DNA from: Brachionus koreanus
Taxonomy: Eukaryota; Rotifera; Eurotatoria; Ploima; Brachionidae
DNA: 64,000 nucleotides
Direction of reading: 5' to 3'
Assembly (NCBI GenBank): GCA_016987375.1
Contig: PJRA01000549.1
Coordinates: 914,431-978,430 of the forward strand
Shown: in pieces, positions 1 to 15,000 of the stretch
Position numbering within the stretch: position 1 is the stretch's first letter
Layout of the letters: each line of letters starts with the position of its first letter
Notes under the pieces: model-generated
The model's input: the letters and a program-made list of their open reading frames with translations, nothing else
Database searches by the model: none
Told to the model about the DNA's origin: nothing
Translations under genes and position numbers: made by a program

Positions 1-17
1 TGAAAATTTTTTTGCAG

Positions 18-3000
18 TAGATGGACGCAAGATTTTAATGTTTTTTTATCAAGAAGTTAAAGTAAGTTAAAATTTTAATTTTATACAAAAAATAAAATTT
101 TTCTTTTTTTCAGGAACAGCCTATTCCTGGTACTAGAAACCAAAATCCGGTTAATAAAAAAAAGCTGATAATTTCAACAGGACAAGACGAAGCTCTAGCC
201 GGAATAGTGTACTATTTTATTCGAGCTTCAAATGCTAAAGCTATATCTGTTTCCAATATTTCAAATGAAGTTAATTTTGGAGTAATTGACGCCTCGAATG
301 GCAAGCTTCTTGAAGCTGTTGAAAAAATGCTAGCCTCGGTTATTTTGCCAGCACTGTCTAATCTGGACGATTGGGGCTCTCTTAAGTCTCGCAACAATCC
401 TCAAGTTCAATATTTTGTCGAAACTCTTGACCAATTTGTCATAAATATAAACGGATTAAAAAGCAACATGAGCAATCAAGTAAAACTGGTTTCAAGCGAC
501 CATGATGCCATGCTATCTAGCTTAAACTCAGTGTCTGATTATCAAAATATGTCAATGAATGGAGAGTTTTTGACCCATTGTGAAGAATTGTTGGACAATT
601 GGTGCAAACAAATAGCCAAAGTGCTGATTGAAAGCGAGCAAATTCGACGAGAAGCTGATGATACGGGTCCGTATTCGGAACTTGCCTATTGGAAACAAAG
701 AATGGCCAAATTCAACAATCTACTTGAACAAATTAAAAGCCAAAGAGTAAAGGCTGTTGTAGGTATTCTTCAAGCCGCTAAATCGAAATCTCTTAACAAA
801 TGGAAGGAAATGGATGCAAAAATTACGGACGCTGCTAACGAGTCAAGAGATAATGTCAAATACTTGTACACTTTGGATAAATTTTTCAGTTCTATGACTA
901 GGGCAACACCAACTGCTATTAGCGAGTCGATCCCAAGTCTAATGAACGCAATCCGCATGATTCACAGCATTTCACAGTACTACAACTCATCGGAGCGAAT
1001 GACTTCACTTTTTTTGAAAATAACTAATCAAATGATAAACACATGCAAAAAATTTATTAAAGAAGGATACGGAAAATTGTGGGACATACCAAGACAAGAG
1101 CTAATGTCGCGTATAAACGAGAGCAAGAAGTTATTTCAAGATTATCAGAAAAATTTTCACAAGACTCGTGAAAAACTAAAATCGATGGAAAACGAGCGTC
1201 AATGGGATTTTTCAGAAAATTATATTTTTGGAAAATTTGAAGCATTTTGTAAGCGTTTGGACAAAGTTGCTGATGTAATCACAACTATTGAAAATCTGTC
1301 CTCGCTTAACACGGTCAAATTGGAAGGTCTTGAGCCTATCACAGTCAAATACAAGAGCATAGTAGAGAACATAAAAAAGAAAAGTTATGATGTTTTAGAC
1401 CATAGAAAACCTGAATTTGAAAATGATTATAACGAATTCAGAAACCAAATTGATTTTTTGCAACAGCAATTGCAAAATTTTATTGATACTTGGAGCAGAA
1501 GTGTTTACACTGTATGATTAATTTTAATTTTATTAGCTTTTTCTTTTAATTTTGTTTCTTTTTCTCATAGTCAGAGCAATCATTGGAATTTTTGGAAAAA
1601 TTTCAAAAACTTGAAGGCGTAAAAGTTGATTATAGCTCTCAATATTCAAAACTATTACAAGAATACTCAAAAGAATTAGACACCATTAAGAAATTATATG
1701 AAAAAAATAAGCTTGATCCAACTGTGCCGCGTAATTTACCACCCATTAGTGGCAAAATAGCATGGGCTAGACAACTATACAGCAGAATTACCAATCCAAT
1801 AAAATTGTTTTCAAAAAAGTCGGATATTTTGAAGACTGATGAGGGCAAACAAGTAGTGAGAAATTACAACAAAATGGCACATGTTCTTCTTGAATATGAA
1901 GTAATAAAGAGTGCTCTAAATCTTGAGGAAATTTTTCAATAATAAATTTTTTTAAGATGGTCCATTACAGATCTTGGTGTAAGTCAATCGAGATTATAAT
2001 ATCTGGTCTTTACTCCAGCATTTTAGTTCGTGATCCTGATTCCCAAGTAATCTAAAACATATAATTATTTTATATGAATAGTCAACAAATTATTTTATTC
2101 AGGAGTTGTACATAAATTTTGATCCTCAAGTGACTGAATTGATGAAAGAGACTTCTTATCTAAAAAAAATGGATATGGAAATTCCAGAGGAGGCCAAAAA
2201 TTTAGTTCTAATGGAATCAAAAATCGAAAATCATATAACTGGGTAATATTTATTTATTTTAAAAAGTAAATCAAAAATTTTAAGTTTCAATTTGTTTTTT
2301 AAAGCGTTAAAAATATACTTGAACGCTACAAATGTCTAACTGAGAAAATCCCAAAAGATTTATTTCCTTTGATGAAACCATCAAAAGAAAAGGTTGAGAC
2401 GGCTTTAAAACCGGGCTTAACTTCCATCACTTGGGTCAGCACAAACATTGAGGACTGTAATATTTTATAATTTAGTTTAGAAAAAAATTACAAATAATTA
2501 CATTTTTTAGATCTAAAAAATGTGAATGATCAACTCGAAGCTTTTGAAATACTTAACAATCATGTAAAAGATATATTGGAGTGTCGAGTTGAAACTGCTC
2601 TACAAGAAATGTGTATTACTTTACTTTGTGAGACTCCACATGAACCATGCAGTATTGAAGAATTTGCGAAATTGGCTGATGAAACGGCTGTAAAAGCTAC
2701 CCAAAAATTGGCAAAGTAATTTGAAATACTTTAATGAATCCTCTTAATTAAAAAAAGTCAAAAAAAAAAAATTCTTATTACCCAAAATTAATTATTCAAT
2801 CTCTTAAAAAAGAATTCTAAATTCTCATTAAATCAGTAATTATACTTATTTTCCTAAAAAAAAAAGAATTTGGTCAAGTTAATTTGTAGCATTGAAAATC
2901 TTAAATTAATTTTTTCAAAAATTTAAATATTTTTTCTAAATATTAAAAAATTTTATTAGGGATAATTAAATTAAAACAATTTATTTTTAGAATCACATTA

Positions 3001-6000
3001 AATACGGTTAAAAATAAAGTCAAAATAAATTTTTTAGTAAAATTTAGATAATATTTATAAAAAGCACTAATCATCAGAGGAAACGAATAAATTTTCATTT
3101 TTTATTAAATTGATAATTTAGTAGCTTCAGAGTAAAAAATTTAATTATTTCTTTTGGCAATTTTAAAAATAAAAAAACTCAATTATTTAATTTCAATAAA
3201 TTTTTAGGTATATTTTATTATGCGAATCAGCTGTAAACGAAATATTGGACACTTTGATGAAAAGTTTAGATGAGTCTGAGCGCAATCAATTTCTAAACAG
3301 CAGCGAACACGAATATTTTGAATGTTCTACAAAAAATGAAAGCAAAAATAGAGCCCAGCGATGTCAAGAGTGTCTACCATGTTCTTATTTTAACTTTTTG
3401 ACTCAATATACTCAAAAAAACAACGATGCATTGATTCAATCGACAAGATTTACACTCGATTCGATCAAAAAACGACTTCAACAGACCAATAAGTACTTGG
3501 GTGGCGAAGTCATAAAGGAAAAAGTTAAAAATCCACTTTTCAAAGCTGACATTATATTGGCAATACCAAATATTTCAGTTAAGCCAACATTGGAGGACAT
3601 GCAATCTCAATTAAACAAATCAATTCAAGCGATGCTAAAGTTATCACAAGATTTGCCCGAGTGGCATCACAGTCAAATGTTGAGAGAGTTGCAAATTAAA
3701 GAAATTGAAAAACAAGCTGCCGAAGAGGGCGAAGACCCCAAAGCTGCTGTTTCGGCAAAAATGCCTAAGCAACTTCACAAAATAATAGCTGAACATAAAG
3801 ACGTTAACAAATTGGTCATTTCATTGAGTAGTGTAATGTCTTCATTCAAAGAAGAAGTAGCTGAAATAATGAAAAATTTCACCGGATTTTCGGAATTATG
3901 GGAAAAAGAACCAGAATTATTTGTCAAAGAATTCATGGCTACCAATCCTTTAATGGTTGATTTGGAAGCTAAATTCAGGCATTACAGAACATTGCAAGCA
4001 GAAATTGAGGACTATCCGTCAAGCTATCAAGTAGGCTCGATTATCTATATCACTGATTCGCTCAAACGCTCATTACTGCAAGAAATTTCAAATTGGAAGT
4101 TGGCTTATGCTAAAGCTATGAATGAAAAAGCAGCCGCTGATATGAAAACCTTGCTGGATACAATTGATGAAGTGAACAAAAAATTATCCAGACCTTGCAA
4201 AGATTTGGACGATATTCGTGCTCATATGGCTGCTCTTAATCAAATAAAAGAAAAAGAAATCGAAATAGACCGAACCATAACCCCTATAGAAGAAACTTAT
4301 GCCATGCTTAACAAATATGAGATTACATTTAACGACGGAAATGCTGAAAAGGTTGATTCATTGTCCTACAATTGGAAAACACTTAATGAAAAAGCTATCG
4401 AAGTACAGGACCATTTGATTAGTGTCCAACCGTCTTTCAAGTCCGATTTGTTGAGTAAAGTTGTTCAGTTTAAAAAAGACGTAGACTCATTTACTTCGGA
4501 TTACACCGAGAAAGGTCCAATGGTCGAGGGAATTCCACCCCGAGAGGCCTCAGATCGAATGACGATTTACATGGGCAGATTTGAAGAACTATGGCGCAAA
4601 TTTGAGACCTATTCTGGTGGAGAGGATCTATTTGGAATGGAGATTACTAGCTATCCAGACCTACAGCGAATTAAAAAAGAGCTCAATCTACTGCAGAAAC
4701 TCTACGGTTTGTACAATCAAGTTATTGATACAATAAACAGTTACTATGACATACCATGGGTTGATGTAAATATTGAAAAAATAAACACTGATTTAGTTGA
4801 TTTTCAAAATAGGTGCCGTAAATTGCCTAAGGGTCTAAAAGAATATCAAGCTTTCAATGATTTAAAAAAGACAATCGATGACTTTAATGAAACTTGTCCA
4901 TTGTTGGAAATGATGGCTAATAAATCAATGAAAGATCGCCATTGGGGCAGAATAGCCACTTTGACAAACCACAAATTTGATATTGAATCAGATAATTTTT
5001 TGCTACGCGACATAATGTCAGCACCATTGCTCAAATACAAGGAAGAAATTGAGGACATATGTATTTCGGCCACCAAAGAAAAAGATATTGAAGCCAAATT
5101 GAAGCAAGTTGTTGCCGATTGGGGAAATCAAAATTTCCAGTTCTCTCAATTTAAAGCTCGTGGTGAATTGCTGCTTAAAGGTGATGTAACTGGCGAGATT
5201 ATAACTCTGATGGAAGACTCGCTGATGATACTTAGCTCGTTGATGAGCAATAGATACAATGCTCCATTTAAAAAACAAATTCAAGAATGGGTGCAAAAAT
5301 TGACTTCGACTACCGAAATAATTGAAAATTGGATGGTAGTGCAAAATTTGTGGATCTATTTAGAGGCTGTATTTGTTGGAGGCGATATTGCAAAACAGCT
5401 TCCTCAAGAAGCTAAACGATTTAGTAATATAGATAAATCGTGGCAAAAAATAATGCAAAAGGCTCATGAGACAACTAATGTAGTTACTTGTTGTGTCGGT
5501 GATGAGACATTGAGTCAATTATTGCCACATTTATTAGAACAATTAGAAGTTTGTCAAAAATCATTGACCGGCTATTTGGAGAAAAAACGTCTAGTTTTTC
5601 CAAGATTTTTTTTTGTATCAGATCCAGCTCTTTTAGAAATTTTGGGTCAAGCCAGTGATTCGCACACTATTCAGCATCACTTGCTCAGCATATTTGATAA
5701 TACTAAATCGGTTAAATTTGATGATAAAGTGTATGACAAAATATTAGAGTGTATTTCCCAGGAAGGCGAAATGATTCCACTAGTAGAACCGGTTATGGCC
5801 CAAGGAAATGTAGAGTCATGGCTCGGAGAATTACTCAAATGTTCCAAGTCGTCATTACATAAAATTATCCGAGATGCGTCAATTACCATTCAGGACACAT
5901 CCTTCGATTTAATGACCTTTGAAAGCAGCTATCCAGCTCAGGTCGGTCTGCTCGGTATTCAAATGATTTGGACTAAAGAATCCGAAGATGCTTTAAATAA

Positions 6001-9000
6001 TGCGAAATTTGATAAAAAAATTATGCAAAATACAAACCAAAGGTTTTTGGAGATCCTTAATTCTTTGATTGCCATCACTACAACCAATTTGACCAAAATT
6101 GAAAGAATTAAATTTGAAACCTTGATTACCATTCATGTCCATCAAAAGGACATTTTTGATGAATTGGTAAGAATTTTCAGTATTGTAGAATAGTCAATTT
6201 TTTAAACTTGATCCGAGTTTTTTCAATTGAAAAGGATGTTAATTAAAAAAAAAACTAAGTTTGTCTATCCAAATAATTAACTAAAAAAATATTTTATTAA
6301 TATTTTCTAATCAAATGTTTTTTAAAAAATTAAAAAAAATATATTCAAGTGTCTAAAAACAGGCAGCATTTGGTTTTTTTTATATTTTCTTTAAAAAACT
6401 TATCTGAAAAATGAAATTATTTTAAGTTTAGATATTTTTAAATTAGTTTATTTAAATCATTCTTCTAAGAATAAATTTCGACAAGAAACTAAGAATACTC
6501 GAAATCGTTAGTAATAGTATATGTTTTCCCTGAGAATCCATTCATCTCAATTATAAATTCATTTTTTCTAATTAAAATCAATGTTGGATTCCGTCAGTGA
6601 CTTCCATTGGACCGCTAAAAAATGGTGTTGGCCGTTTTGATGGCCGTGTACAAAAATAAAACTTAGAAAAATTAAAAACATGAAAATTTGATAGATAAAA
6701 GAATTTATTTGAGCATAATATGACAAGTTCAAATTTGGAAAAAAAATTATTCGTCACGGCCATCAAGACGGCCAACACCATCTTTTGGCGGTCTAGTGGC
6801 CGCCACGGTACCTTACACTAATTAAAGTTGATTTTTTGGTAAAAATTTTGTTTCCTGATAATCTCAGTTAAAACATAGAAAATATTTTATTAAATTAAAA
6901 TATTTGATGCTGCAGTTTATGAATTGGGCCACTATAAATAAAATTTAGAAAAATTGATTATTTATTGTGTTCAATATATTTTAAAAAATTGTAATGTTTT
7001 AATTTTTTTTTTTCAAGTGTGAAAAACGTATTCGATCTATTCAAGACTTTGAATGGCTGAAACAGTGTCGATTCTATTTTGTAGAAGATACTGATATGTG
7101 TAAAATATCAATAACAGATGTCGATTTCAGCTATCAAAATGAATTTTTGGGTTGCACAGATCGTCTTGTAATAACACCATTAACAGATAGATGTTACATA
7201 ACTCTAGCTCAAGCTATGCACATGTCACTAGGAGGTGCTCCGGCGGGTCCTGCAGGAACTGGTAAAACTGAAACAACAAAAGACATGGGTAGATGTCTAG
7301 GAAAATACGTAGTAGTCTTTAATTGTTCTGATCAGATGGATTACAGAGGATTGGGCCGTATTTACAAAGGTTTGGCCCAATCAGGCTCATGGGGTTGCTT
7401 TGATGAATTCAACCGAATTGAACTTCCTGTCTTATCGGTGGCAGCTCAACAGATTGATATCGTACTTAGATGTAAAAAAGAACGTAAGAAGCAGTTTATA
7501 TTTACAGACGGTGATTTAGTTGACATGGACCCTGAGTTCGGTATCTTTTTGACTATGAATCCAGGCTATGCTGGTCGACAAGAACTACCAGAAAATTTAA
7601 AAATAAATTTCAGGACTGTAGCTATGATGGTACCAGATCGTCAAATTATAATGAGAGTAAAATTGGCCAGTTGTGGTTTTATTCAAAATGTTCGTTTGGC
7701 CAAGAAATTTTTCACCTTGTACAAGCTCTGTGAAGAACAATTAACCAAACAAGTACACTATGATTTCGGTCTAAGAAATATTCTGTCTGTATTGCGTACT
7801 TTAGGCCAATTTAAGAGAGAAAATCCGCAAGATTCCGAAGAGATTATAGTGATGAGAATTTTGCGTGATATGAATTTATCTAAGTTAATTGATGAAGATG
7901 AGCCATTGTTTATGTCACTAATTAGCGATTTATTCCCAGGTATTATACTGGACAAAAAAGGCTATCCAGAAATAGAAGCAGCCATCAGACAACAAACAGA
8001 CGCATCTCAACTAATTTACTGGCCTGCTTGGGTTCTTAAATTAATTCAGTTATATGAAACTCAAAGAGTAAGACATGGTATGATGACTTTAGGACCATCA
8101 GGTGCTGGTAAGACCAAGTGTATTAATACCTTAATGAAAGCAATGACTGATTGTGGTGAGCCACATCGTGAGATGAGAATGAATCCAAAAGCTATTACTG
8201 CCCCTCAAATGTTTGGTAGACTAGATGTAGCAACAAATGACTGGACTGATGGAATTTTTTCAACTCTATGGAGAAAAACACTTAAAGTTAAAAAAGGTGA
8301 ACACATTTGGTTAGTTTTAGACGGACCTGTAGATGCTATTTGGATTGAAAATTTAAATTCAGTACTTGATGATAATAAAACATTGACTTTAGCCAATGGT
8401 GATCGTATACCAATGTCGCCAAGCTGCAAAATTATATTCGAAGTGCACAATATTGATAATGCTTCGCCAGCAACTGTATCTAGAAATGGTATGGTTTTTA
8501 TGTCGTCTTCAGTGATGAATTGGGAGCCTATAATTCAAGGTTGGCTTCTCAAAAGATCTCCTATTGAACAAGAAATTCTTCTTTCTCTCTATGAAAAATC
8601 GTTTGCAGACAGTTATACTTTCATTATGAACAATTTGGATCCCAAAATGAGTGTGAGTAACAATTTTATTATGATTTAAAATTTTAATCACATTAACAAA
8701 GTATTTAGAATAAAACTTTTTATGAATTTAGCATTTTATTATATATTAGTCTTAATAGCTGATGAGAAGTTAGACTAATTTAATAAATAAAAATATAAAA
8801 TCAGAGGTTAATAAAGAGAAAACTATAAAAATATTTTTTGACATAATCAAAAGAATATTTTAGTTCTAATAAAATTTTAAATTAAATAAAAATTATCAAT
8901 TAAGTTAATATGAAAAAATTTCTAATAAAAAAATCTAAGGTTATAGCAAATTAAACAAGGCTTAAAAATTTGGTTTTAATTTTTATTAAATTTAAGTTGT

Positions 9001-12000
9001 TGGAATGCATGTATGTGAGACAATCTCTTGATTTATTGGAAGGGTTAATAAATCCAGAAAAATTGCCATCAGCAACTCATTTGTCTCGCATATTCGTTTT
9101 TGCCCTTATGTGGTCTTTGGGTGCCTTGCTTGAATTGTACGACCGTAAAAAATTGGAACAGTATTGGCAAGAAAAAGATATTTTAGATTTACCAAAATTA
9201 AAAGGCGATGAAACAATTTTTGAATTTGTTCCGGACGAAAATGGTGAATGGGAACATTGGAACAATCGAGTAACAGACTATATTTATCCTCCTGATTCAG
9301 TGCCAGAATACTCTAGCATTCTGGTACCTAATGTAGATAATGTAAGAACCGATTTCCTACTTGAAATAATATCAAAACAAGAAAAGGCAGTTTTACTGAT
9401 TGGTGAACAAGGTACAGCCAAAACTGTTATTATCAAAGGCTTTTGCTCTAAATATGATCCAGAGGCTCATTTATTCAAAAGCTTTAACTTCTCATCAGCT
9501 AGTACACCGCTTATGTTTCAGCGAACAGTTGAAAGTTATGTCGATAAAAGAGTCGGTTCAACGTATGGACCGCCAGGAGGTAAAAAAATGACCGTGTTTA
9601 TAGATGATATAAACATGCCAGTGATTAATGAATGGGGGGATCAAATAACTAATGAGATAACTCGTCAAATGATGGAAACAAAAGGTTTTTACAATTTGGA
9701 AAAGCCTGGTGATTTCACAACAATTGTTGATATTCAATTAATGGCGGCTATGATTCAACCTGGAGGTGGAAGAAATGATATTCCGCAAAGACTCAAAAGA
9801 CAATTTAACATATTTAATTGTACACTCCCATCTAATGCCTCTATCGATAAAATTTTTAGTACCATTGGTCTGGGTTACTTTTGCAGTGAGAGAGGCTTTA
9901 GCCAAGATGTTGTTGATGCTGTTTCCAAATTGGTTCCAGCTACCAGAAAATTATGGCAACGAACCAAAATTAAAATGTTGCCTACACCAGCCAAATTTCA
10001 TTATATATTTAATTTAAGAGATTTATCGCGTATTTGGCAAGGTATGTTAACGGTCACATCTGCAGTTGCTGCTAAATCAACAACTATAATCATGTCTTTA
10101 TGGAAACATGAATGCTATCGAGTAATAGCGGACCGATTTATCAATCAAGAAGACAAGGACTGGTTTGAAAAAAGCTTAAAACAAACAGCTGATGAAGAAT
10201 GCGGCTCAGCTCTGAGCTCTCAAATGCAGCAAGAGCCCTATTTTGTTGACTTTTTGCGCGAAGCACCTGAAGCCACTGGTGAAGAGGGTGAAGATGTCGA
10301 TCTGGAAGCTCCAAAAGAGTACGAACCAATTGCATCTTACGAATCATTGGCCGAAAAATTAGTCTCATTTCAGAATCAATACAATGAAGTAATTCGCGGA
10401 GGAAAAATGGACTTGGTATTTTTCAAGGATGCAATGACACATTTGGTAAAAATATCTCGTATAATACGTACACCAAGAGGCAATGCACTGCTAGTCGGTG
10501 TAGGTGGCTCAGGCAAACAATCAATTACTCGATTAGCCTCGTTTATAGCCGGCTATGAAACATTCCAAATTACTTTAACACGTTCCTACAATTCACAAAA
10601 TTTAATGGACGATTTAAAGCTATTGTACAAAACTGCTGGTGTTAAAGGCAAAGGAATCACTTTTCTATTCACGGATAACGAAATTAAAGACGAAGGATTC
10701 TTGGAGTACATGAACAATGTATTGGCTAGTGGTGAAGTGTCCAATTTATTTGCCAGAGACGAAATAGACGAAATTAATAATGACCTTATTGGTATAATGA
10801 AAAAAGAATATCCAAGACGTCCGCCAACTAATGAAAATTTGTATGAGTATTTTTTGACAAGAGTTAGAAACAATTTGCATGTTTGTTTATGTTTTTCGCC
10901 AGTTGGTGGAAAATTCAGAAGTCGTTCACTCAAATTTCCAGGTCTAATTTCTGGCTGTACTATGGACTGGTTCCAGCGATGGCCTAAAGACGCCTTAGTC
11001 GCTGTGAGCAAACATTTTATCAGTAATTTTGATATAACATGCACACCAGCTGCCAAAAACGAGCTCGTTATTGCTATGGGCGAATTCCAAGACCAAGTAG
11101 CTGAGGCATGTACGGATTATTTCAATCGTTTCAGACGACAAACACATGTAACGCCAAAGTCTTATTTATCATTTTTGGCTGGCTATAAAAAAATTTACGC
11201 CGAAAAAAAGAACGAAATTGGTGTTCTAGCTGATAGAATGAATAGTGGTTTGGCTAAATTAATTGATGCAACACAATCAGTTAACGAATTGAGCAAAGTA
11301 TTAGCTGTTAAAGAAAAAGAGTTGGCTGTGGCAAACGCAAAGGCAGAAGAAGTACTCAAGTCTGTTACTGTTCAGCAACAGGCTGCAGAAAAAGTCAAAC
11401 TGCAAGTACAAAAAGTTAAAGACAAAGCTCAATTGATTGTAGATCAAATAGCTGGAAACAAAGCTGTTGCTGAGGAGAAATTAGAGGCTGCTAGACCAGC
11501 TTTAGAAGAAGCTGCCGCTGCTTTGGACACAATTAAGCCTGCACATATAGCCACTGTTAGAAAATTAGCCAATCCGCCACACTTAATCACCAGAATTATG
11601 GACTGTGTACTTCTATTGTTTCAAAAGAGACTTGATCTTGTAGCTTTGGATCCTAATAGACCTTGTCTAAAGCCGTCATGGAGTGAATCGTTAAAATTGA
11701 TGAGCAATAGTGGATTTTTGCCTGGTTTGCTAAATTTTCCCAAAGACACAATAAACGAAGAAACTGTTGAGTTAATGCAACCATATTTTGAAACTTCAAT
11801 GGAAGATTATAATTTGGAAACAGCTAAAAAAGTTTGTGGTGATGTTGCCGGTTTATGCTCATGGACAATTGCCATGGCAACATTTTTTACCATCAATAAA
11901 GAAGTACTACCGTTGAAAGCTAATTTAATAGTACAAGAAGCAAGATTAGCTGCTGCTAACAAGGACTTGGCTGCTGCTCAAGCTCAATTGGATGAAAAAG

Positions 12001-15000
12001 AGGCCGAGCTTCAAGTAGTACAGCGTGAATATGACAAAGCTATGGCTGAGAAACAAGCGTTGCTAGACGATGCAGACGCCTGTAGGCGAAAAATGCAGAA
12101 CGCTTCGACTTTAATCGATGGTTTGTCTGGTGAGAGGGTGAGATGGACTGAGGCTAGCAAAATGTTCGAATCACAAATAAATCGTTTGATTGGCGATGTT
12201 TTGTTAGCGACAGGATTTTTGTCTTATAGTGGACCATTTAACCAAGAGTTTAGAAATTTATTAATGAAAAATTGGCGTACCGAGTGTAGTAAGAGAAAAA
12301 TACCTTTTTCAGATGACTTGAATATTATTTCTATGTTGGTCGATAACGCTACTATTGGTGAGTGGAACTTGCAAGGTTTACCTAACGATGAGCTTAGTAT
12401 TCAAAATGGTCTTATAGTCACCAGTGCATCTAGATTTCCACTCTTAATTGATCCTCAAGGTCAAGGTAAATCATGGGTCAAGAATAAAGAGTCTAAAAAT
12501 GAACTTCAAGTAACAAGTTTGAATCATAAATATTTCAGACAACATTTGGAAGATTGTTTGTCATTGGGTCGACCAATGTTGATTGAAGACATTGGCGAAG
12601 AACTTGATCCAGCTTTGGATAATGTATTAGAAAAAAATTTTATCAAGTCAGGTAGTACACTTAAAGTGAAAGTTGGCGATAAAGAATGTGATGTAATGAA
12701 CGGATTTAAGTTATATATTACAACTAAAATGGGAAATCCGGCCTATACTCCTGAGATATCGGCCAAAACAACAATTATCGATTTTACTGTAACAATGAAA
12801 GGTCTCGAAGATCAATTGTTGGGTATTGTAATTGTAAAGGAGAAGAATGAGCTAGAGGCTGAGAGAGTTCGACTCTTGGAAGAAGTTACTGCCAATAAGC
12901 GTAAAACAAAAGAGTTAGAGGACAATTTGTTGTATAGATTGACATCGGTACAAGGTTCATTAGTAGAAGACGAATCGCTTATTCAAGTATTGCAAATAAC
13001 TAAAGAAACAGCTAAGGAAGTTAGTGAAAAATTGACCATTGCGGCAGAGACTGAGATTAAAATAAATACTGCTAGAGAGGAATTCCGTCCCGTGGCGAGC
13101 CGTGGCAGTATTCTTTACTTTTTAATAGTCGAAATGAGTATGGTGAACATTATGTATCAAACTTCACTAAGACAATTTTTGGGCATATTTGATCTATCAA
13201 TGAACAAAGCACCTAAAAATCCTATCACTGGCAAGCGAATACAAAATATCATTGATACTTTGACACTTGAGGTTTGGAAATATACTGGCCGAGGCTTATA
13301 CGAAAAAGATAAAATGTTGTATACACTATTAACTGCTTTGAAAATTGACTTACAAAAAGGAAACATCAAGCCATCTGAATTTCAGGTTTTTTTTTCATTT
13401 TATTTTTTATTTTTGAGATTGAGTATTTTAAGATAATTAATTAATAAAAAAATTCTTGATTTCTTTTAGGGTTTTAAGAAAAATTTATAATTAATGAAAT
13501 ACTGAAAATTTATTAAGAAGAAAAAAGATAGAATAGGATTTCGATATTGGACGTGTTTGAGGGACATTTGTTGAACTGTCTTTAGTCACATAATTTGCAC
13601 TTTTGTTCATTCATTTGGTGCAACCGATTGAATAGTGATAGGATACACTGTCAAACTCAAAACGTAGTCATAGTTCTGATGATACTTATGGGAGCAATGG
13701 CTTATTGTTTAATGATAATAATTTATCCTTTTCTATCCAAGCGGATAATAGGGTAGGCGCTCATCTACTTTTCCAGTAGCTTTTTGAGAAACAGCTTCGA
13801 TCTAATCCTTTCATTCAAAAAGGAGTAATAATTGCAATGTAATGGTTTATTGTATGATCTACAGAAAATTTCCTACTATGTTGCTGATTGATCCCAGTTC
13901 TTCTATGGACTAATTTCTTCAACTGTTTCTTCTTCGTCAACTGTCAAGTTGGTTAGGCGATCTATTCTATTATTGTTCTTTATCGATTGCTCACTTAGCA
14001 TACGGTTGATATTTACTTTGTGCGATTCCTTGCTTCTTAAAATATCCAACAAATACTGATTTTTAAATTTTTCAAATGAATTTTTTGATTTATTTCAGCA
14101 AACTTTCATTTAAAAAAATTAATTTTTTCTTTATTATATATTATTTTATTTAGTTTTTAAAATTATATCCTATGATCCATTTGATTGTTTGCAAATTTCT
14201 CTTAATAATTAATTGTGCTTTTAATATATCAATATTTTAATCAATTTTGTTTAATATAATGACAAGTCTAAATTTTTTTTATTTTTTTAGGTACTTATCA
14301 AAGGTGGTGCTGCTTTAGATTTAAATTCTGTTGAGCCTAAAGCAAAAAAATGGATTACTGATATGACTTGGCTTAATTTAGTTGAGCTGAGTAAATTGGC
14401 TCATTTTTCTCAAATATTGAGACAAATATCCAACAATGATAAACCATGGAAGGCATGGTTCGATTCGGATGCACCAGAAGAAGAACAATTTCCCGAGGGA
14501 TACTCAAATGTGCTAGACACGTTCAAAAAATTGCTTTTAGTTCGCAGTTTTGTGCCAGATCGAACTTTACCAATGGCTAAAAAATACATTGCCGAATCAC
14601 TGGGTCAAACATATGCTGAAGGCATTATTCTTAATTTGGAAGGCATGTGGCAAGAGAGCGAAAAACGAACTCCCCTAATTTGTTTCTTATCTATGGGCTC
14701 GGATCCCACTGATAATATTATAAATTTGGCTAAAAAAAATAATCTACCTTGTGGTGCTATTTCAATGGGTCAAGGGCAAGAAGTTCATGCTAGACGTCTC
14801 TTACAACAAAGAATGCAAGAAGGTGGATGGATTCTACTTCAAAACTGTCATTTAGGCCTTGGATTTTTGGAAGAACTTCTTGATACTATAACAACTACTG
14901 ATCCGATTGATGACTCATTCAGATGCTGGGTTACTACCGAGCCACATCCTAAATTTTCCATCAATTTGCTTCAATCATCGATTAAATTCACTAATGAGCC

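Noticed and set aside
6578..6781. 67-codon minus-strand frame over the dynein intron
   Set aside because: It is read through the foldback element; the peptide has no protein-like conservation pattern.
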